41,840 nt of DNA from JAVBKV01 sp031553885 (GCA_031553885.1 JAVBKV010000032.1:1-41840), one strand, 5' to 3'; positions 1-8,711 are shown, numbered from the stretch's first letter. The notes: generated by a model from the sequence alone, not told the origin. Program-made: numbers and translations.

Positions 1-1
1 T

Positions 2-475
2 TATACCCAGGATTTCAAGTTGTATCACGGCGAGGTGACTCCGAAGTACTTCGACTACGAATCGGGTATGGAGTTTGCCAGAAGGAATAAAAAGCCTGTA
101 ATGATTGACTTTACGGGTTACGGCTGCGTCAACTGCCGGGAGATGGAGGCTTCTGTGTGGTCTGACCCCCGGGTGAAACAGATTATCGATAATGATTATG
201 TCCTGATTTCGTTGTATGTGGACGATAAATCGAAGTTACCTGAGGTTATTGAGGTCACTGAGTTCGGTAAAACCACGAAATTGAGAACGGTCGGTAATAA
301 ATGGAGTTATTTGCAGCGTAGTAAATTCGGAGCTAATGCTCAGCCTTTTTATGTATTGCTGGACAATGCTGGTCATCCTATTGCTCCTTCTTATGCTTAC
401 GATAAGGATATAGAGAAATACATTGATTTCCTGAAAAAGGGATTGGAAGAGTACAATAATAAAATAAAGAAATGA
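2..475 (+). CDS. dsbD: Thiol:disulfide interchange protein, DsbD-like, C-terminal part (partial)
   Basis: The reading frame is open from the first bases of the window, so this is the 3' end of a longer gene. The visible part is a thioredoxin-fold domain with a CVNC redox motif inside the context FTGYGCVNCREME, followed by a conserved stretch (KWSYLQRSKFGANAQPFYV) that contains the cis-Pro region typical of Bacteroidetes DsbD C-terminal domains. DsbD carries electrons from cytoplasmic thioredoxin across the inner membrane to periplasmic thiol proteins; this domain would be the periplasmic end of that relay. The membrane core lies upstream and is not visible. Its stop codon overlaps the start of the rhomboid gene (ATGA), so the two are probably co-translated. 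The assignment to DsbD rather than a lone thioredoxin rests on the open upstream frame and family resemblance. Confidence 0.85.
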   Translation, partial: YTQDFKLYHGEVTPKYFDYESGMEFARRNKKPVMIDFTGYGCVNCREMEASVWSDPRVKQIIDNDYVLISLYVDDKSKLPEVIEVTEFGKTTKLRTVGNKWSYLQRSKFGANAQPFYVLLDNAGHPIAPSYAYDKDIEKYIDFLKKGLEEYNNKIKK

Positions 476-1083
476 ATCCTTCCGAATTAATTGCCATAGT
501 AACCGTAGCTGTCAGTATCTGGGCGTTCTACGACCGGTCGGTGATGAACAAACTGATTTTGTCGCCCTATGCTGTTGTTCATCAGAAACAAGCGTACAGA
601 ATCATCACCCATGCATTCATTCATGCCGACTGGATGCATTTACTTTTCAACATGATTGCATTGTGGTCGTTCGGAGGAGTTGTTTATCAGTATTTTGCCA
701 TGTTGACTCCTAATCCGACGTTTCACTTCTACCTGATGTATTTTGCTGCTATTATCTGTTCTTCTGCAACAGATATTATTAAGCGGAAAAACGATCTCTA
801 TTATTTGTCGTTGGGGGCCTCGGGGGCTGTTTCTGCCGTGATTTTCTCTGCAATCTTCTTTGATCCCTGGAGCATGATCTTCATTTTCTTTATTCCCTGT
901 CCGGGGATTTTGTTCGGCGTTATTTACCTGTTGTATTCCAGCTACATGAGTAAAAAAGGAGGAGGAAATATCAACCACGATGCTCACTTTTACGGTTCTG
1001 TCTTCGGATTCTTGTATCCAATATTGATAGAGCCTCGTTCTATTCAGTTGTTTATCGAGCGATTAACCCATCCTCACTTTTAA
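472..1083 (+). CDS. Rhomboid family intramembrane serine protease
   Basis: A 203-residue polytopic membrane protein. The rhomboid catalytic serine is in GASG (Ser at about 117) and the catalytic histidine is in the last conserved helix, in the H-x-x-G-x-x-x-G pattern at about residue 172. An Asn near residue 60 (HLLFN) fits the oxyanion position. Rhomboids cut other membrane proteins within the bilayer; the substrate cannot be inferred. The start codon overlaps the stop of the preceding DsbD gene by four bases, which implies translational coupling. The stop lies only 9 bases from the end of the convergent permease gene, with no terminator hairpin in between. The order of elements matches the family, so the call is firm, although the protein is at the short end for a six-helix rhomboid. 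Confidence 0.85.
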   Translation: MNPSELIAIVTVAVSIWAFYDRSVMNKLILSPYAVVHQKQAYRIITHAFIHADWMHLLFNMIALWSFGGVVYQYFAMLTPNPTFHFYLMYFAAIICSSATDIIKRKNDLYYLSLGASGAVSAVIFSAIFFDPWSMIFIFFIPCPGILFGVIYLLYSSYMSKKGGGNINHDAHFYGSVFGFLYPILIEPRSIQLFIERLTHPHF

Positions 1084-1092
1084 ACTGCATCG

Positions 1093-3378
1093 TTATTCAC
1101 TTTTAATCACTTCTGCCGGATTTTCATGAGCCGCTTTCCAGACATGAATAATGATTGTCAGGAAAATAATAATTGCTAAAACGGCAAAAATCGAGAGATA
1201 AATCCACCAGCTTATTTCTGTTTGACGGGCATATACTTCGATCCAGTCTTTTACGATTTTATATCCGGCAGCAAAACCGATCACTGAAGCCAGAGTCAGT
1301 AAAGTCAGATTTTCTCTGAAGAAAATAGACAGAATTTCAGAGACAGAAGCCCCGTTTATTTTCCGGATAGCGATTTCCTTTCGTCGTTGTTGACAAACCA
1401 GCGATGTCATGGAGTAAATTCCAAAAATGGAAATCAATACACAGACTCCACTTAAAATACCGATCAATCGGGATAAAAGCGTTTCGGATTTACAACTGTC
1501 ATTAAACATTTTGTTTCGATCCTGAAATGATACTATATTACTATAAGGATCTTTCTCTTTAAGAAAAGAGGTTATGGCTTTTTCTGTTTCCTCTTTTGTA
1601 TGCTCTTTATAACGAAATAAAAAATCCTTGGACCCTTTTTTATAGAAATAAACGGTTGGCCGTATTTTTATTTTGGGAGATTCTCCATAATTCATATCCT
1701 TTATTACTCCGATGATTTGATGGGAGTCTCCGATGATTTGGTCCAACACATTTTTTTCTCCAAAAAATTTTGCAGCCTCCTCATTGACAACTACCTTTCC
1801 GATGTTAAGGGCTTCATCTTCGCTAAAATTTCTTCCCTGAAGGAAAGTAACTTCAAGGAAGTTAAAATAATGTGCATTGGCACTCTTCCATTCTGCCGGG
1901 ATAGGTTCTTTATTTTTTTCTTCCCGGCTTGATAGAGTACCCGTTATTTCTCCTTTGAAACTCGGATCTATTACAGCATCTGTTACTGTCGGAATTTGCT
2001 TGAGTTTTTCTAATACAGACATTTCTTCCAGGAACTCCGGGATCCAGAATCCACTCATATTATGAGGATTGTATCCGAGATTTCTTCCGTTCCTAAGTGT
2101 ATCAATCTGTTTTAGCATACAAATGGTAAAAAAGATAAAACCAATACTTACTGCCAACTGAATCAGGATCGCTACCTTGGAAAAAGAGAATTTTGCCTGA
2201 GGTTTCGATCCCTGAATGAATTCCCTCAGCGATTTGTTTTTATAATACTGAAGAATAAATAAGGCCAATATGCCAATTCCAGCCAAAACGATTCCCCCAT
2301 AGGTCAGTATATCCATAAATATATCCAAGTGGGTTAGTTTTATCAGGGATATTTCCCGGTATACTGGTATGATAAAATAAACCAGTAAGGTTCCCAATGT
2401 TATGGATATCAGTAATGTAAATATAAACTCCAGGGCCAGTTGGAAAGTAAGTTGCCAACCTGAGGCTCCATTTACGATCCGGATGGCAAATTCCGGTATC
2501 CGTTGTTTGATCCGGGTAATAAAAAGGGCAAAACAATTGAATATCGAACAGAGGATAACCAACAATCCTGCAATGGCAAAAACCCGGACATATCCGTATT
2601 GGCTCCTTTCGGATTTGTACTTAATTTCCGTAATTGGAATTAACTTCCAATTGTGTTTTTTGTTGTCATATTCAGTCAACTTTTTTTCAAAATCAACCGG
2701 ATTTACATGAGGGTGAAGCATTACATAAGAATAATACTCACTCTTACTCGTACCAGATTGAAATTGCCCTGTATGAATTATATCAAAAGAGAGCATTGTA
2801 TTTTCAGGCCATGCATCGACACAATATTTTATCTCAAAATTTCTGTCAAGATCATCTTTTAATTTTTCTCCAACAACAGAAGCCTGATTTCCAAATAGCT
2901 TTTGGGCCGCTTCTTGCGTGATAATTGCTTCGTATTTGTCAATTTTAATCCTATCCTGATCGGAAGTGTAGGTCGGATAAGACGCTAATTGAATTTTATT
3001 CCGGGAGAATCCGAATATATTGAGAAAAGAAGTATCTACAGTTACGGATTTAAATTCCGTTTTCGGCTCTATTTCGAACCTTACCCAACGATACTGTTGA
3101 ATGGCACAAGCATCTTCTACTTCCGGAAATGTTTCTTTCAGAAAATTTGACATGTAAGGAGTGACATCGATATCAAAGCCAAGTCCGGTTGCCTGACGAA
3201 GCTGGTATATCCGGTTTGCATTTTTATGAAAGCTGTCAAAACTCCGTTCATACCGGATCCAGTAAACCGACAAGGCAAAACAGGCAAAACCAATGGCCAG
3301 GCCAACGATGCTGATAATACTCTGGCTCTTATACTTCCAGATGTTCCGGAATGCGATTTTTAGATAATGTGATAACAT
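1093..3378 (-). CDS. ABC transporter permease, FtsX/MacB type
   Basis: A permease of about 761 residues. It opens with MLSHYLKIAFRNIWKYKSQS, the typical amphipathic lead and first helix of Bacteroidetes FtsX-like permeases, followed by a large periplasmic MacB_PCD-like domain. A group of membrane helices comes mid-protein, then a second extracytoplasmic domain, and three helices at the C-terminus. The motif EIAIRKINGAS before the last helices and the ending AAHENPAEVIKSE are hallmarks of this family. I chose the ATG at 3378, two bases after the ATPase stop (TGAGTATG), over a TTG two codons upstream. It is the last gene of a three-gene operon (permease, ATPase, permease). Such permeases usually export or extract lipids, peptides or antimicrobials by a mechanotransmission mechanism; the substrate is unknown. 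Confidence 0.9.
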   Translation of the reverse strand: MLSHYLKIAFRNIWKYKSQSIISIVGLAIGFACFALSVYWIRYERSFDSFHKNANRIYQLRQATGLGFDIDVTPYMSNFLKETFPEVEDACAIQQYRWVRFEIEPKTEFKSVTVDTSFLNIFGFSRNKIQLASYPTYTSDQDRIKIDKYEAIITQEAAQKLFGNQASVVGEKLKDDLDRNFEIKYCVDAWPENTMLSFDIIHTGQFQSGTSKSEYYSYVMLHPHVNPVDFEKKLTEYDNKKHNWKLIPITEIKYKSERSQYGYVRVFAIAGLLVILCSIFNCFALFITRIKQRIPEFAIRIVNGASGWQLTFQLALEFIFTLLISITLGTLLVYFIIPVYREISLIKLTHLDIFMDILTYGGIVLAGIGILALFILQYYKNKSLREFIQGSKPQAKFSFSKVAILIQLAVSIGFIFFTICMLKQIDTLRNGRNLGYNPHNMSGFWIPEFLEEMSVLEKLKQIPTVTDAVIDPSFKGEITGTLSSREEKNKEPIPAEWKSANAHYFNFLEVTFLQGRNFSEDEALNIGKVVVNEEAAKFFGEKNVLDQIIGDSHQIIGVIKDMNYGESPKIKIRPTVYFYKKGSKDFLFRYKEHTKEETEKAITSFLKEKDPYSNIVSFQDRNKMFNDSCKSETLLSRLIGILSGVCVLISIFGIYSMTSLVCQQRRKEIAIRKINGASVSEILSIFFRENLTLLTLASVIGFAAGYKIVKDWIEVYARQTEISWWIYLSIFAVLAIIIFLTIIIHVWKAAHENPAEVIKSE

Positions 3379-3380
3379 AC

Positions 3381-4055
3381 TCAAAGCCTTACTTCAGCAA
3401 CCAACTGTCCGTCGAACAGATTGATGATACGGCCGGCAAATCCGGCATCGTGTTGGCTGTGAGTCACCATAATGATTGTTGTTCCTTCCTTGTTGAGCTC
3501 GGTCAATAAATCCATTACTTCCTTCCCGTTTTTTGAATCCAGATTACCGGTCGGTTCATCGGCCAGAATCAATTTAGGATTGGCGACTACAGCACGGGCA
3601 ATGGCCACCCGTTGCTGTTGGCCTCCGGAAAGCTGTTGGGGGAAATGCTTGGAACGATGGGAAATACCCATCCGGTCCATGGCAGCCTGTACCCGTTTTT
3701 TGCGATCAGAAGCAGAAATTCCCATGTAGAGCAATGGTAATTCGATATTTTCAAACACATTTAACTCTTCAATCAGATTGAAACTTTGAAAAACGAAACC
3801 GATCACTCCCTTCCGGAGCTTGGTCCGTTGTCTTTCCGTGAATTTACTTACCTCTGTTCCGTTGAGATAGTATTCGCCTCCGGTCGGATTATCCAATAAT
3901 CCAAGGATATTCAACAAGGTTGATTTTCCACACCCCGAAGGCCCCATTATCGCAACGAACTCACCTTCATTGATTTCGATACTGACGTTATTCAATGCCC
4001 AGGTTTCCACTTCTTCCGTCCGGAAGATCTTTTGAAGATTTACTGTTTTAATCAT
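3381..4055 (-). CDS. ABC transporter ATP-binding protein, MacB/LolD type
   Basis: A 224-residue ATPase with a complete motif set: Walker A GPSGCGKST at residues 38-46, signature LSGGQ at 142-146, Walker B with the catalytic glutamate (LILADEPTG, 162-170) and the switch histidine in MVTHSQ. The sequence resembles the LolD/MacB/FtsE group that partners FtsX-fold permeases. It sits between the two large permeases of the same operon; its stop precedes the downstream permease ATG by two bases, and 68 bases separate it from the upstream permease. It would drive both permeases, which could form a heterodimer. No membrane-fusion adaptor or outer-membrane channel gene is next to it, so whether this is a tripartite pump cannot be told from here. 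Confidence 0.95.
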   Translation of the reverse strand: MIKTVNLQKIFRTEEVETWALNNVSIEINEGEFVAIMGPSGCGKSTLLNILGLLDNPTGGEYYLNGTEVSKFTERQRTKLRKGVIGFVFQSFNLIEELNVFENIELPLLYMGISASDRKKRVQAAMDRMGISHRSKHFPQQLSGGQQQRVAIARAVVANPKLILADEPTGNLDSKNGKEVMDLLTELNKEGTTIIMVTHSQHDAGFAGRIINLFDGQLVAEVRL

Positions 4056-4123
4056 GGTTCTTTGTATTAATTTTGATAAGTATATGATATGAATTAGTTT
4101 ATATTATTGTTGATTATTTAACG

Positions 4124-6511
4124 TCACTCCTTTTTTATTACTTCTGCAGGATTCTCCCTCGCTGCCTTCCATATACTGGAAATAATGGTGAGCAAAATCA
4201 GAATCAGAGCCAGCAAAAACAGGGTTAAAAAGAAAACCCAATTCAATGCGATCCGTTGGTTGAAATCATCTAACCATTGGTTCCCCCAATAATAGATGAA
4301 AGGAAACGCAATTACAGAGACTCCGATCAGCAGAAAAATATACCCCTGGTTAAACAACAGCATGATATTCCAGATTCCTGCACCGTTGATTTTCCGGATC
4401 GCCATTTCTTTTCGCCGTCTGGCAACATTCATCCTGATCGAAGAGTATAGTCCCAACAAGCACACAGCCATCGAGATAAGGCTGATTAATACAGATACCT
4501 TTTGGAATTGATTTTCTAAATAAAAAGCAGAACTCCGGATCGATTCTTTCAACGAACAAATCTCAAATTTAGTTGCTTCAGGCAAAAATTCCCGGATGCA
4601 TTGATCCAAAAACTGCCGGGCTTCTTTTTGTTTACCGGGATACGGCTTGACGTATAAGCAATAACTTTCGGAGTTGTAAACTTCTTTGAGGTAATTGAAT
4701 GGCGTATAAAACAAAGGGACTCCATTAGGGTGATTTTTTTTTCTTTCAACATCGGATAAGGTTTTTTCTATAATTCCGACAATTTTGAAAACTCCCCATT
4801 GGGAAGAAAAAGTTTTTCCGATCGGATTTTCATTTTTATATAAAGAAGCAAATGTTTCATCGATCACAGCAATCCGGGGTTCCGAATCTTCGTTGTAAAA
4901 TTCTCCGGAAATCAGTTGCAATTTGAAAAAATCCAAATAAGAAGGAGGAACCGCTTTGATGCTCCCTTCCGTACTTTCAAACCCGGTCCTTCCTAAATTC
5001 ATTATTCCCGGTTGATGCCCGACAACTGGAGTATAACTGTAGATAACGCTTTGAACCGCAGGAGATGATTTCAAACGCTGAAGTAAGATATCCCGTTTAT
5101 CACTGAGTTCGGGATAATAACAGGTGGTTCCGATGATATTTTCCTTCTCCTCTTCCGACAAAGTGTGGAGCATGTTGGAATACATTTTTTGCTGTTGTTG
5201 AAAAATAAGGATCGAAAAAGACATAAATAATAAGAAAACACTCATCTGAATTAATAGAAAAGCATTCCGGACAATTCCCTTTTTCCCCTTTTCGGAAATT
5301 CCTAATAAAGACATTTTAATACTCATTCTATTGACCGTCTTCACCGGGAAAAAACACAACAAAGCAATCAGAGGAATTCCTTCTGCCAGGTATTCCAGTA
5401 ATTGTATTCTGGCTACACTGATATCGACCGGATCAATCATCGATATCGTTTCTTTAAGCATTTTGAAAAGATCCAAAATGAAAAAACATAATAACCCGAT
5501 TATCAGCCAGGCAATCAAAAATTCTGAAAAAATAAGGCAAAATAATTGAAATTTTCCGGATCCGTTTACTTTTCGGATGGCCACTTCTCCCAACCGATCA
5601 TAAGACCGGGTTATAAAAAAAGAAAGATAATTAAATAAACTGACTAAAAGAATCAACAATCCGATCAGGCCCATGATTGAAAAGGTCGTAAGCTCTGATT
5701 TTGAGACTTCTTTTACCAAAGGGGTAATTAAAAAATACGATTCGTTACGGACATTCTGCAATAAATAATTCAATGTACTCAGTTTCTCGGAAAATACCTT
5801 TTGATCTACGCCTTTTTTCAAACGGATAAAAAGCTCTGCAGAACTCGCTTCTGTTTTTGATTTCTCCAATTGGCCTTCCGGGTCATTGAAGATAAACCCC
5901 TCCTGAGATCGAAGCAGTCGAGCTGTGATGGGAGCATTTTTCAGAATGCCGGTTATCTGATAATAGCGGTTATCGCACAACATTTTTTTTCCGATCAAAT
6001 AGCGTGGATTTCCTATTTTTTGTGCGGCTTCTTCGAACAATACAATACTGTTTGGAGTCTGCTGGGTTACGTCAAAACTACCTTCTTTAAGAGAGAGAGA
6101 AAAAAAACGGATAAAGGATGTGTCTGTCTCCGCTAATTTTAATTCAGACGCCATTTCCTTTTGATCATCGTCAATAATTATTACCGTTTTCGTTCCTTCG
6201 GATCTGTAAAAAGAAGTCACATCTTCCACATCGTTCGGGAACCTTTCTTTTGCGATTTTTTCCGTTCCGGTAAATTGATTAATTACCGCATTATACTCAT
6301 TGTTATCAATTGTAAGTTTATACGCTGCTTCCAAATGATAAATCCGATCTGCTCCCGGATATGAAGTGTCAATATTCAGTGCATATCTTGGTATATACAA
6401 GCAATATACAAAACAAACCAATCCGACAGATACTCCCAGAATACCTATCAGATTTTGAGCTTTATATTTCCAGAGATTCCGGAGCGATATTTTTAAATAG
6501 TGCATTAACAT
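4124..6511 (-). CDS. ABC transporter permease, FtsX/MacB type (first gene of operon)
   Basis: A permease of about 795 residues, paralogous to the one at 1093-3378. It has the same opening pattern (MLMHYLKISLRNLWKYKAQN), a large extracytoplasmic domain, mid-protein helices, the motif EMAIRKINGAG and the ending AARENPAEVIKKE. The frame stays open upstream to an ATG at 6547, but the family N-terminus aligns with the ATG at 6511 (or 6505), so I take 6511. It is the promoter-proximal gene of the operon. Just upstream are a sigma-54-like motif and a tandem 12-bp repeat, annotated separately. The two permeases are clearly diverged from each other, which suggests a heteromeric exporter rather than a recent duplication. 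Substrate unknown. Confidence 0.9.
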   Translation of the reverse strand: MLMHYLKISLRNLWKYKAQNLIGILGVSVGLVCFVYCLYIPRYALNIDTSYPGADRIYHLEAAYKLTIDNNEYNAVINQFTGTEKIAKERFPNDVEDVTSFYRSEGTKTVIIIDDDQKEMASELKLAETDTSFIRFFSLSLKEGSFDVTQQTPNSIVLFEEAAQKIGNPRYLIGKKMLCDNRYYQITGILKNAPITARLLRSQEGFIFNDPEGQLEKSKTEASSAELFIRLKKGVDQKVFSEKLSTLNYLLQNVRNESYFLITPLVKEVSKSELTTFSIMGLIGLLILLVSLFNYLSFFITRSYDRLGEVAIRKVNGSGKFQLFCLIFSEFLIAWLIIGLLCFFILDLFKMLKETISMIDPVDISVARIQLLEYLAEGIPLIALLCFFPVKTVNRMSIKMSLLGISEKGKKGIVRNAFLLIQMSVFLLFMSFSILIFQQQQKMYSNMLHTLSEEEKENIIGTTCYYPELSDKRDILLQRLKSSPAVQSVIYSYTPVVGHQPGIMNLGRTGFESTEGSIKAVPPSYLDFFKLQLISGEFYNEDSEPRIAVIDETFASLYKNENPIGKTFSSQWGVFKIVGIIEKTLSDVERKKNHPNGVPLFYTPFNYLKEVYNSESYCLYVKPYPGKQKEARQFLDQCIREFLPEATKFEICSLKESIRSSAFYLENQFQKVSVLISLISMAVCLLGLYSSIRMNVARRRKEMAIRKINGAGIWNIMLLFNQGYIFLLIGVSVIAFPFIYYWGNQWLDDFNQRIALNWVFFLTLFLLALILILLTIISSIWKAARENPAEVIKKE

Positions 6512-6525
6512 GATATTCAGGTCAT

Positions 6526-6541
6526 GACAAATGTCGTGCCG
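6526..6541 (-). promoter_or_regulatory. Sigma-54-like -24/-12 motif upstream of the ABC operon
   Basis: Read on the minus strand the sequence is CGGCACGACATTTGTC. Against the sigma-54 consensus TGGCACGN4TTGCW it keeps GGCACG at -24 and TTG at -12, but has T instead of C after that G, and C instead of the first T. The predicted start of transcription would fall about four bases before the chosen ATG, leaving almost no leader, which argues for caution. Tandem repeats in the position expected for an enhancer-binding protein support it. Confidence 0.35.
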
Positions 6542-6600
6542 ATTCATATTTGTTTGATAATCATTAAAATAAAAGAATTTGAAATTAATTCAGAGTGCAT

Positions 6601-6633
6601 TTTCGCACAAAAAATGTTTGATTTCGCACAAAA
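6601..6633 (-). promoter_or_regulatory. Tandem 12-bp repeat, possible activator-binding sites
   Basis: Two identical 12-bp copies (plus-strand TTTCGCACAAAA at 6601-6612 and 6622-6633) are spaced 21 bp start to start, two turns of the helix, so both face the same side of DNA. They lie about 85-120 bp upstream of the putative start of transcription for the ABC operon, the usual distance for a sigma-54 enhancer protein. One copy is part of a GTGC-N6-GCAC dyad (6595-6608). The binding protein is not identifiable here. Confidence 0.45.
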
Positions 6634-6687
6634 TAAAAACAAAAATGCAATTACAAGTATAATCTTTCCGGTAATTTGAAAAGTATA

Positions 6688-6737
6688 GTAAGGAATGAGG
6701 CGCTATCAATCGTGGTTGACAGCGCCTCATTCCTTAC
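6688..6737. terminator. Long perfect hairpin between the glycoside hydrolase and ABC operons
   Basis: A 17-bp perfect inverted repeat (arms 6688-6704 and 6721-6737) whose stem resumes for four more pairs after one mismatch, closing on a six-base loop. It starts 17 bases past the stop of the glycoside hydrolase on the minus strand. A good T-run is missing on either side (minus strand continues TATACTTTTC), so it may act as an imperfect terminator or transcript stabiliser. It could also be a copy of a palindromic repeat family. Confidence 0.5.
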
Positions 6738-6754
6738 CATTTATCGAATTTGTA

Positions 6755-8272
6755 TTATTGTACTATTTTCAATACTAATCCCGGGTCGGAGTAATCTCCT
6801 GCTGAAGCATTCATAAGTCCTACTCTATGAATTATTTTACCAGGAACAGTTACCCGGTTTCCATTAATCGTTACTTCACGGGTTATGTCTACCGGTGTGT
6901 CACCGGCCAGATCCTGTGCATAAATTCTGATTTTTTTGCTACCTGTTTTCTCCGGAAATACAAAGGTTACATCCTTAAAGTAGCCGAATAACCCGATGGG
7001 AGCATCCCAGCTTTCCATGGGCAATGTGACCGAAACTTCTTTGGATACATAATTGCGGCCTATGGCACGGCCAATGCTAGCCACGGCAACGGCTCCGTTC
7101 GGATATCGGGATGCCAGTATGAATGGACGGTCATTACCTGTGTCGGATACCTTGGGTAACTCCATTCCCCGGCTTACTCTTGCGGGTGCATCGACTTTAA
7201 GTATAGTTCCTTCCTTGCGATTCACCCAGGTTTCATTTGCATGTAGTTCCCAGGAATCTTCCAACTTTATGCTGTCAATGGCATAGGCTCCGTTCACGGC
7301 GAAAGGTTCCGCTATCCGGTGCCACCTGACACCCCGGACCACTTCATCCAGTCTCTTTTTTATGTTGCGTCCAACGGGAGGGAAGACGTGATCCTGCTTG
7401 CCGTTAGGTAAGCTATCCACAAACGGGTGGCGCATTACACCGATGGCACAACCCAGTCCGGCAGCGATATAGGGTTCATCTTCACAATTAATCAGGCCTT
7501 CTACCCCTGTTTCGGCTTTATAGGGTAAAAGGTCGCATATACGTTGTATTGTAACCGGTTGAGCAATAATATTCTCGACATCGTAGGTGCGGAAAACATC
7601 GCTGAATTCGATGTATTCATTCACCATGGCATGCTCGATGTATAACCGGGGAGCATATTGTTTGCCGATGGTGGTCAGCATTTTTCTCCAGTTCTTGTCC
7701 CTGTCTTTTGTTCCCCAGTCGACTTTCCAGTAATCAAACCCTGCCGTATTCGCTGCTTTTATCCGGTCGGTCCAATATTCTTCTTCAGGAACAGATGACT
7801 CGTTCCCTGCCTTTTGGGCGCAGATCCAACCTCCGGCTCCTTTCCAGCCTTCGCTTTTAATACGATCGGAAAGTTTTTTCAAACGTTCGGTCGGGTTTCC
7901 CGTGAAAGAAGGGAAACGTTCGGTGTTGAGTTCAGTCGTGCCCAAATAAGGATTATCCTTTGTGTTATTCGCATCTTTCGGAATGTCCCATGAATCATCC
8001 ATGACGAAATAGAGATCCTGACGAACAGAGGGAAAAAGCCCTATCCAGTTCTGATATTTCCCTTTGCCGAAAATGTTTTCTTCTACCAGGGCCTTTCTCG
8101 TTTTATCGGAATTTTCGTAATCCACTACGTAGCCTTGCAGGTTCCAGGTGCAAAAATAATCCGGAGCTGCTGAAGGGATATCCGGTACCAGGCTCTTAAT
8201 TGCTGGCTTTTGAGCAACAGCCAATAGGACAGAACCGCATAGCAGAACTGTTAAAAAATATTTTCTTCTCAT
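6755..8272 (-). CDS. Secreted clan GH-D glycoside hydrolase, alpha-galactosidase-like
   Basis: A protein of about 505 residues starting at the ATG at 8272 (a TTG four codons upstream is less likely), with a signal peptide MRRKYFLTVLLCGSVLLAVAQ. The TIM-barrel motifs resemble GH27/GH36 enzymes: MDDSWD at about 91-96 in place of the usual DDGW, and YWKVDWG with the presumed nucleophile Asp near 185. A C-terminal beta region follows. Clan GH-D enzymes retain configuration and usually release alpha-linked galactose or N-acetylgalactosamine; the exact substrate is open. The gene begins 13 bases after the end of a small lipoprotein gene on the same strand and they are likely co-transcribed. No SusC/SusD pair is nearby, so this is not a classic polysaccharide utilisation locus. 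Confidence 0.7.
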   Translation of the reverse strand: MRRKYFLTVLLCGSVLLAVAQKPAIKSLVPDIPSAAPDYFCTWNLQGYVVDYENSDKTRKALVEENIFGKGKYQNWIGLFPSVRQDLYFVMDDSWDIPKDANNTKDNPYLGTTELNTERFPSFTGNPTERLKKLSDRIKSEGWKGAGGWICAQKAGNESSVPEEEYWTDRIKAANTAGFDYWKVDWGTKDRDKNWRKMLTTIGKQYAPRLYIEHAMVNEYIEFSDVFRTYDVENIIAQPVTIQRICDLLPYKAETGVEGLINCEDEPYIAAGLGCAIGVMRHPFVDSLPNGKQDHVFPPVGRNIKKRLDEVVRGVRWHRIAEPFAVNGAYAIDSIKLEDSWELHANETWVNRKEGTILKVDAPARVSRGMELPKVSDTGNDRPFILASRYPNGAVAVASIGRAIGRNYVSKEVSVTLPMESWDAPIGLFGYFKDVTFVFPEKTGSKKIRIYAQDLAGDTPVDITREVTINGNRVTVPGKIIHRVGLMNASAGDYSDPGLVLKIVQ

Positions 8273-8285
8273 TATACGATCCAAT

Positions 8286-8711
8286 TTACCACAAGAAACG
8301 AACTAAGAAGTTGTATTGGGAGATAGATGGTTGATCAAATGTTTGATCGTCGTATTTAAGAATAAACGTTACATAACCGGGTCTGAACTCGCAAGTCACC
8401 TGCTCTGTCCATTTTAAGTCGGTGCCAACAAAGAAATCGTCGAAAGGCAGGGGTGATAATCTTTCCTGGCCGTCTAAAACATAGCTGATGTATGCGTTCA
8501 TTGACCCGTAAGTGTAAACCTCGGAAGTCAGGCTCGGTTCTTTTATTTCATAATAGAAATAAGTGCCGAGCTCATCCTGGGCTTTTTGCCACTGATCTGC
8601 TTTGACAGAATATTTTTTCGTGACCGAATTGACATAAGTTTCGTAGTATTCTTCTGTGGTACAGGAAACTGCAGTCAGAAGAACGAATGCAAGTAAGAGT
8701 AATTTTTTCAT
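8286..8711 (-). CDS. Small lipoprotein of unknown function
   Basis: A protein of about 141 residues. The ATG at 8711 is chosen because it begins a clean lipoprotein signal (MKKLLLLAFVLLTAVSC, lipobox AVSC), while the longer frame to 8759 adds 16 residues in front of that signal. The mature part is mainly polar with alternating aromatic residues, such as YYETY and FYYEIKEP, and looks beta-rich. I do not recognise a named domain. It ends 13 bases before the glycoside hydrolase start, so the two probably share a transcript and compartment (periplasm or outer membrane). A role alongside that hydrolase is inferred from position only. Confidence 0.75.
   Translation of the reverse strand: MKKLLLLAFVLLTAVSCTTEEYYETYVNSVTKKYSVKADQWQKAQDELGTYFYYEIKEPSLTSEVYTYGSMNAYISYVLDGQERLSPLPFDDFFVGTDLKWTEQVTCEFRPGYVTFILKYDDQTFDQPSISQYNFLVRFLW

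Noticed and set aside
4056..4123. Possible internal promoter between the first permease and the ATPase
   Set aside because: The 68-base gap is very AT-rich but contains no TAnnTTTG or sigma-54-like match on the minus strand, so single-operon transcription is simpler.
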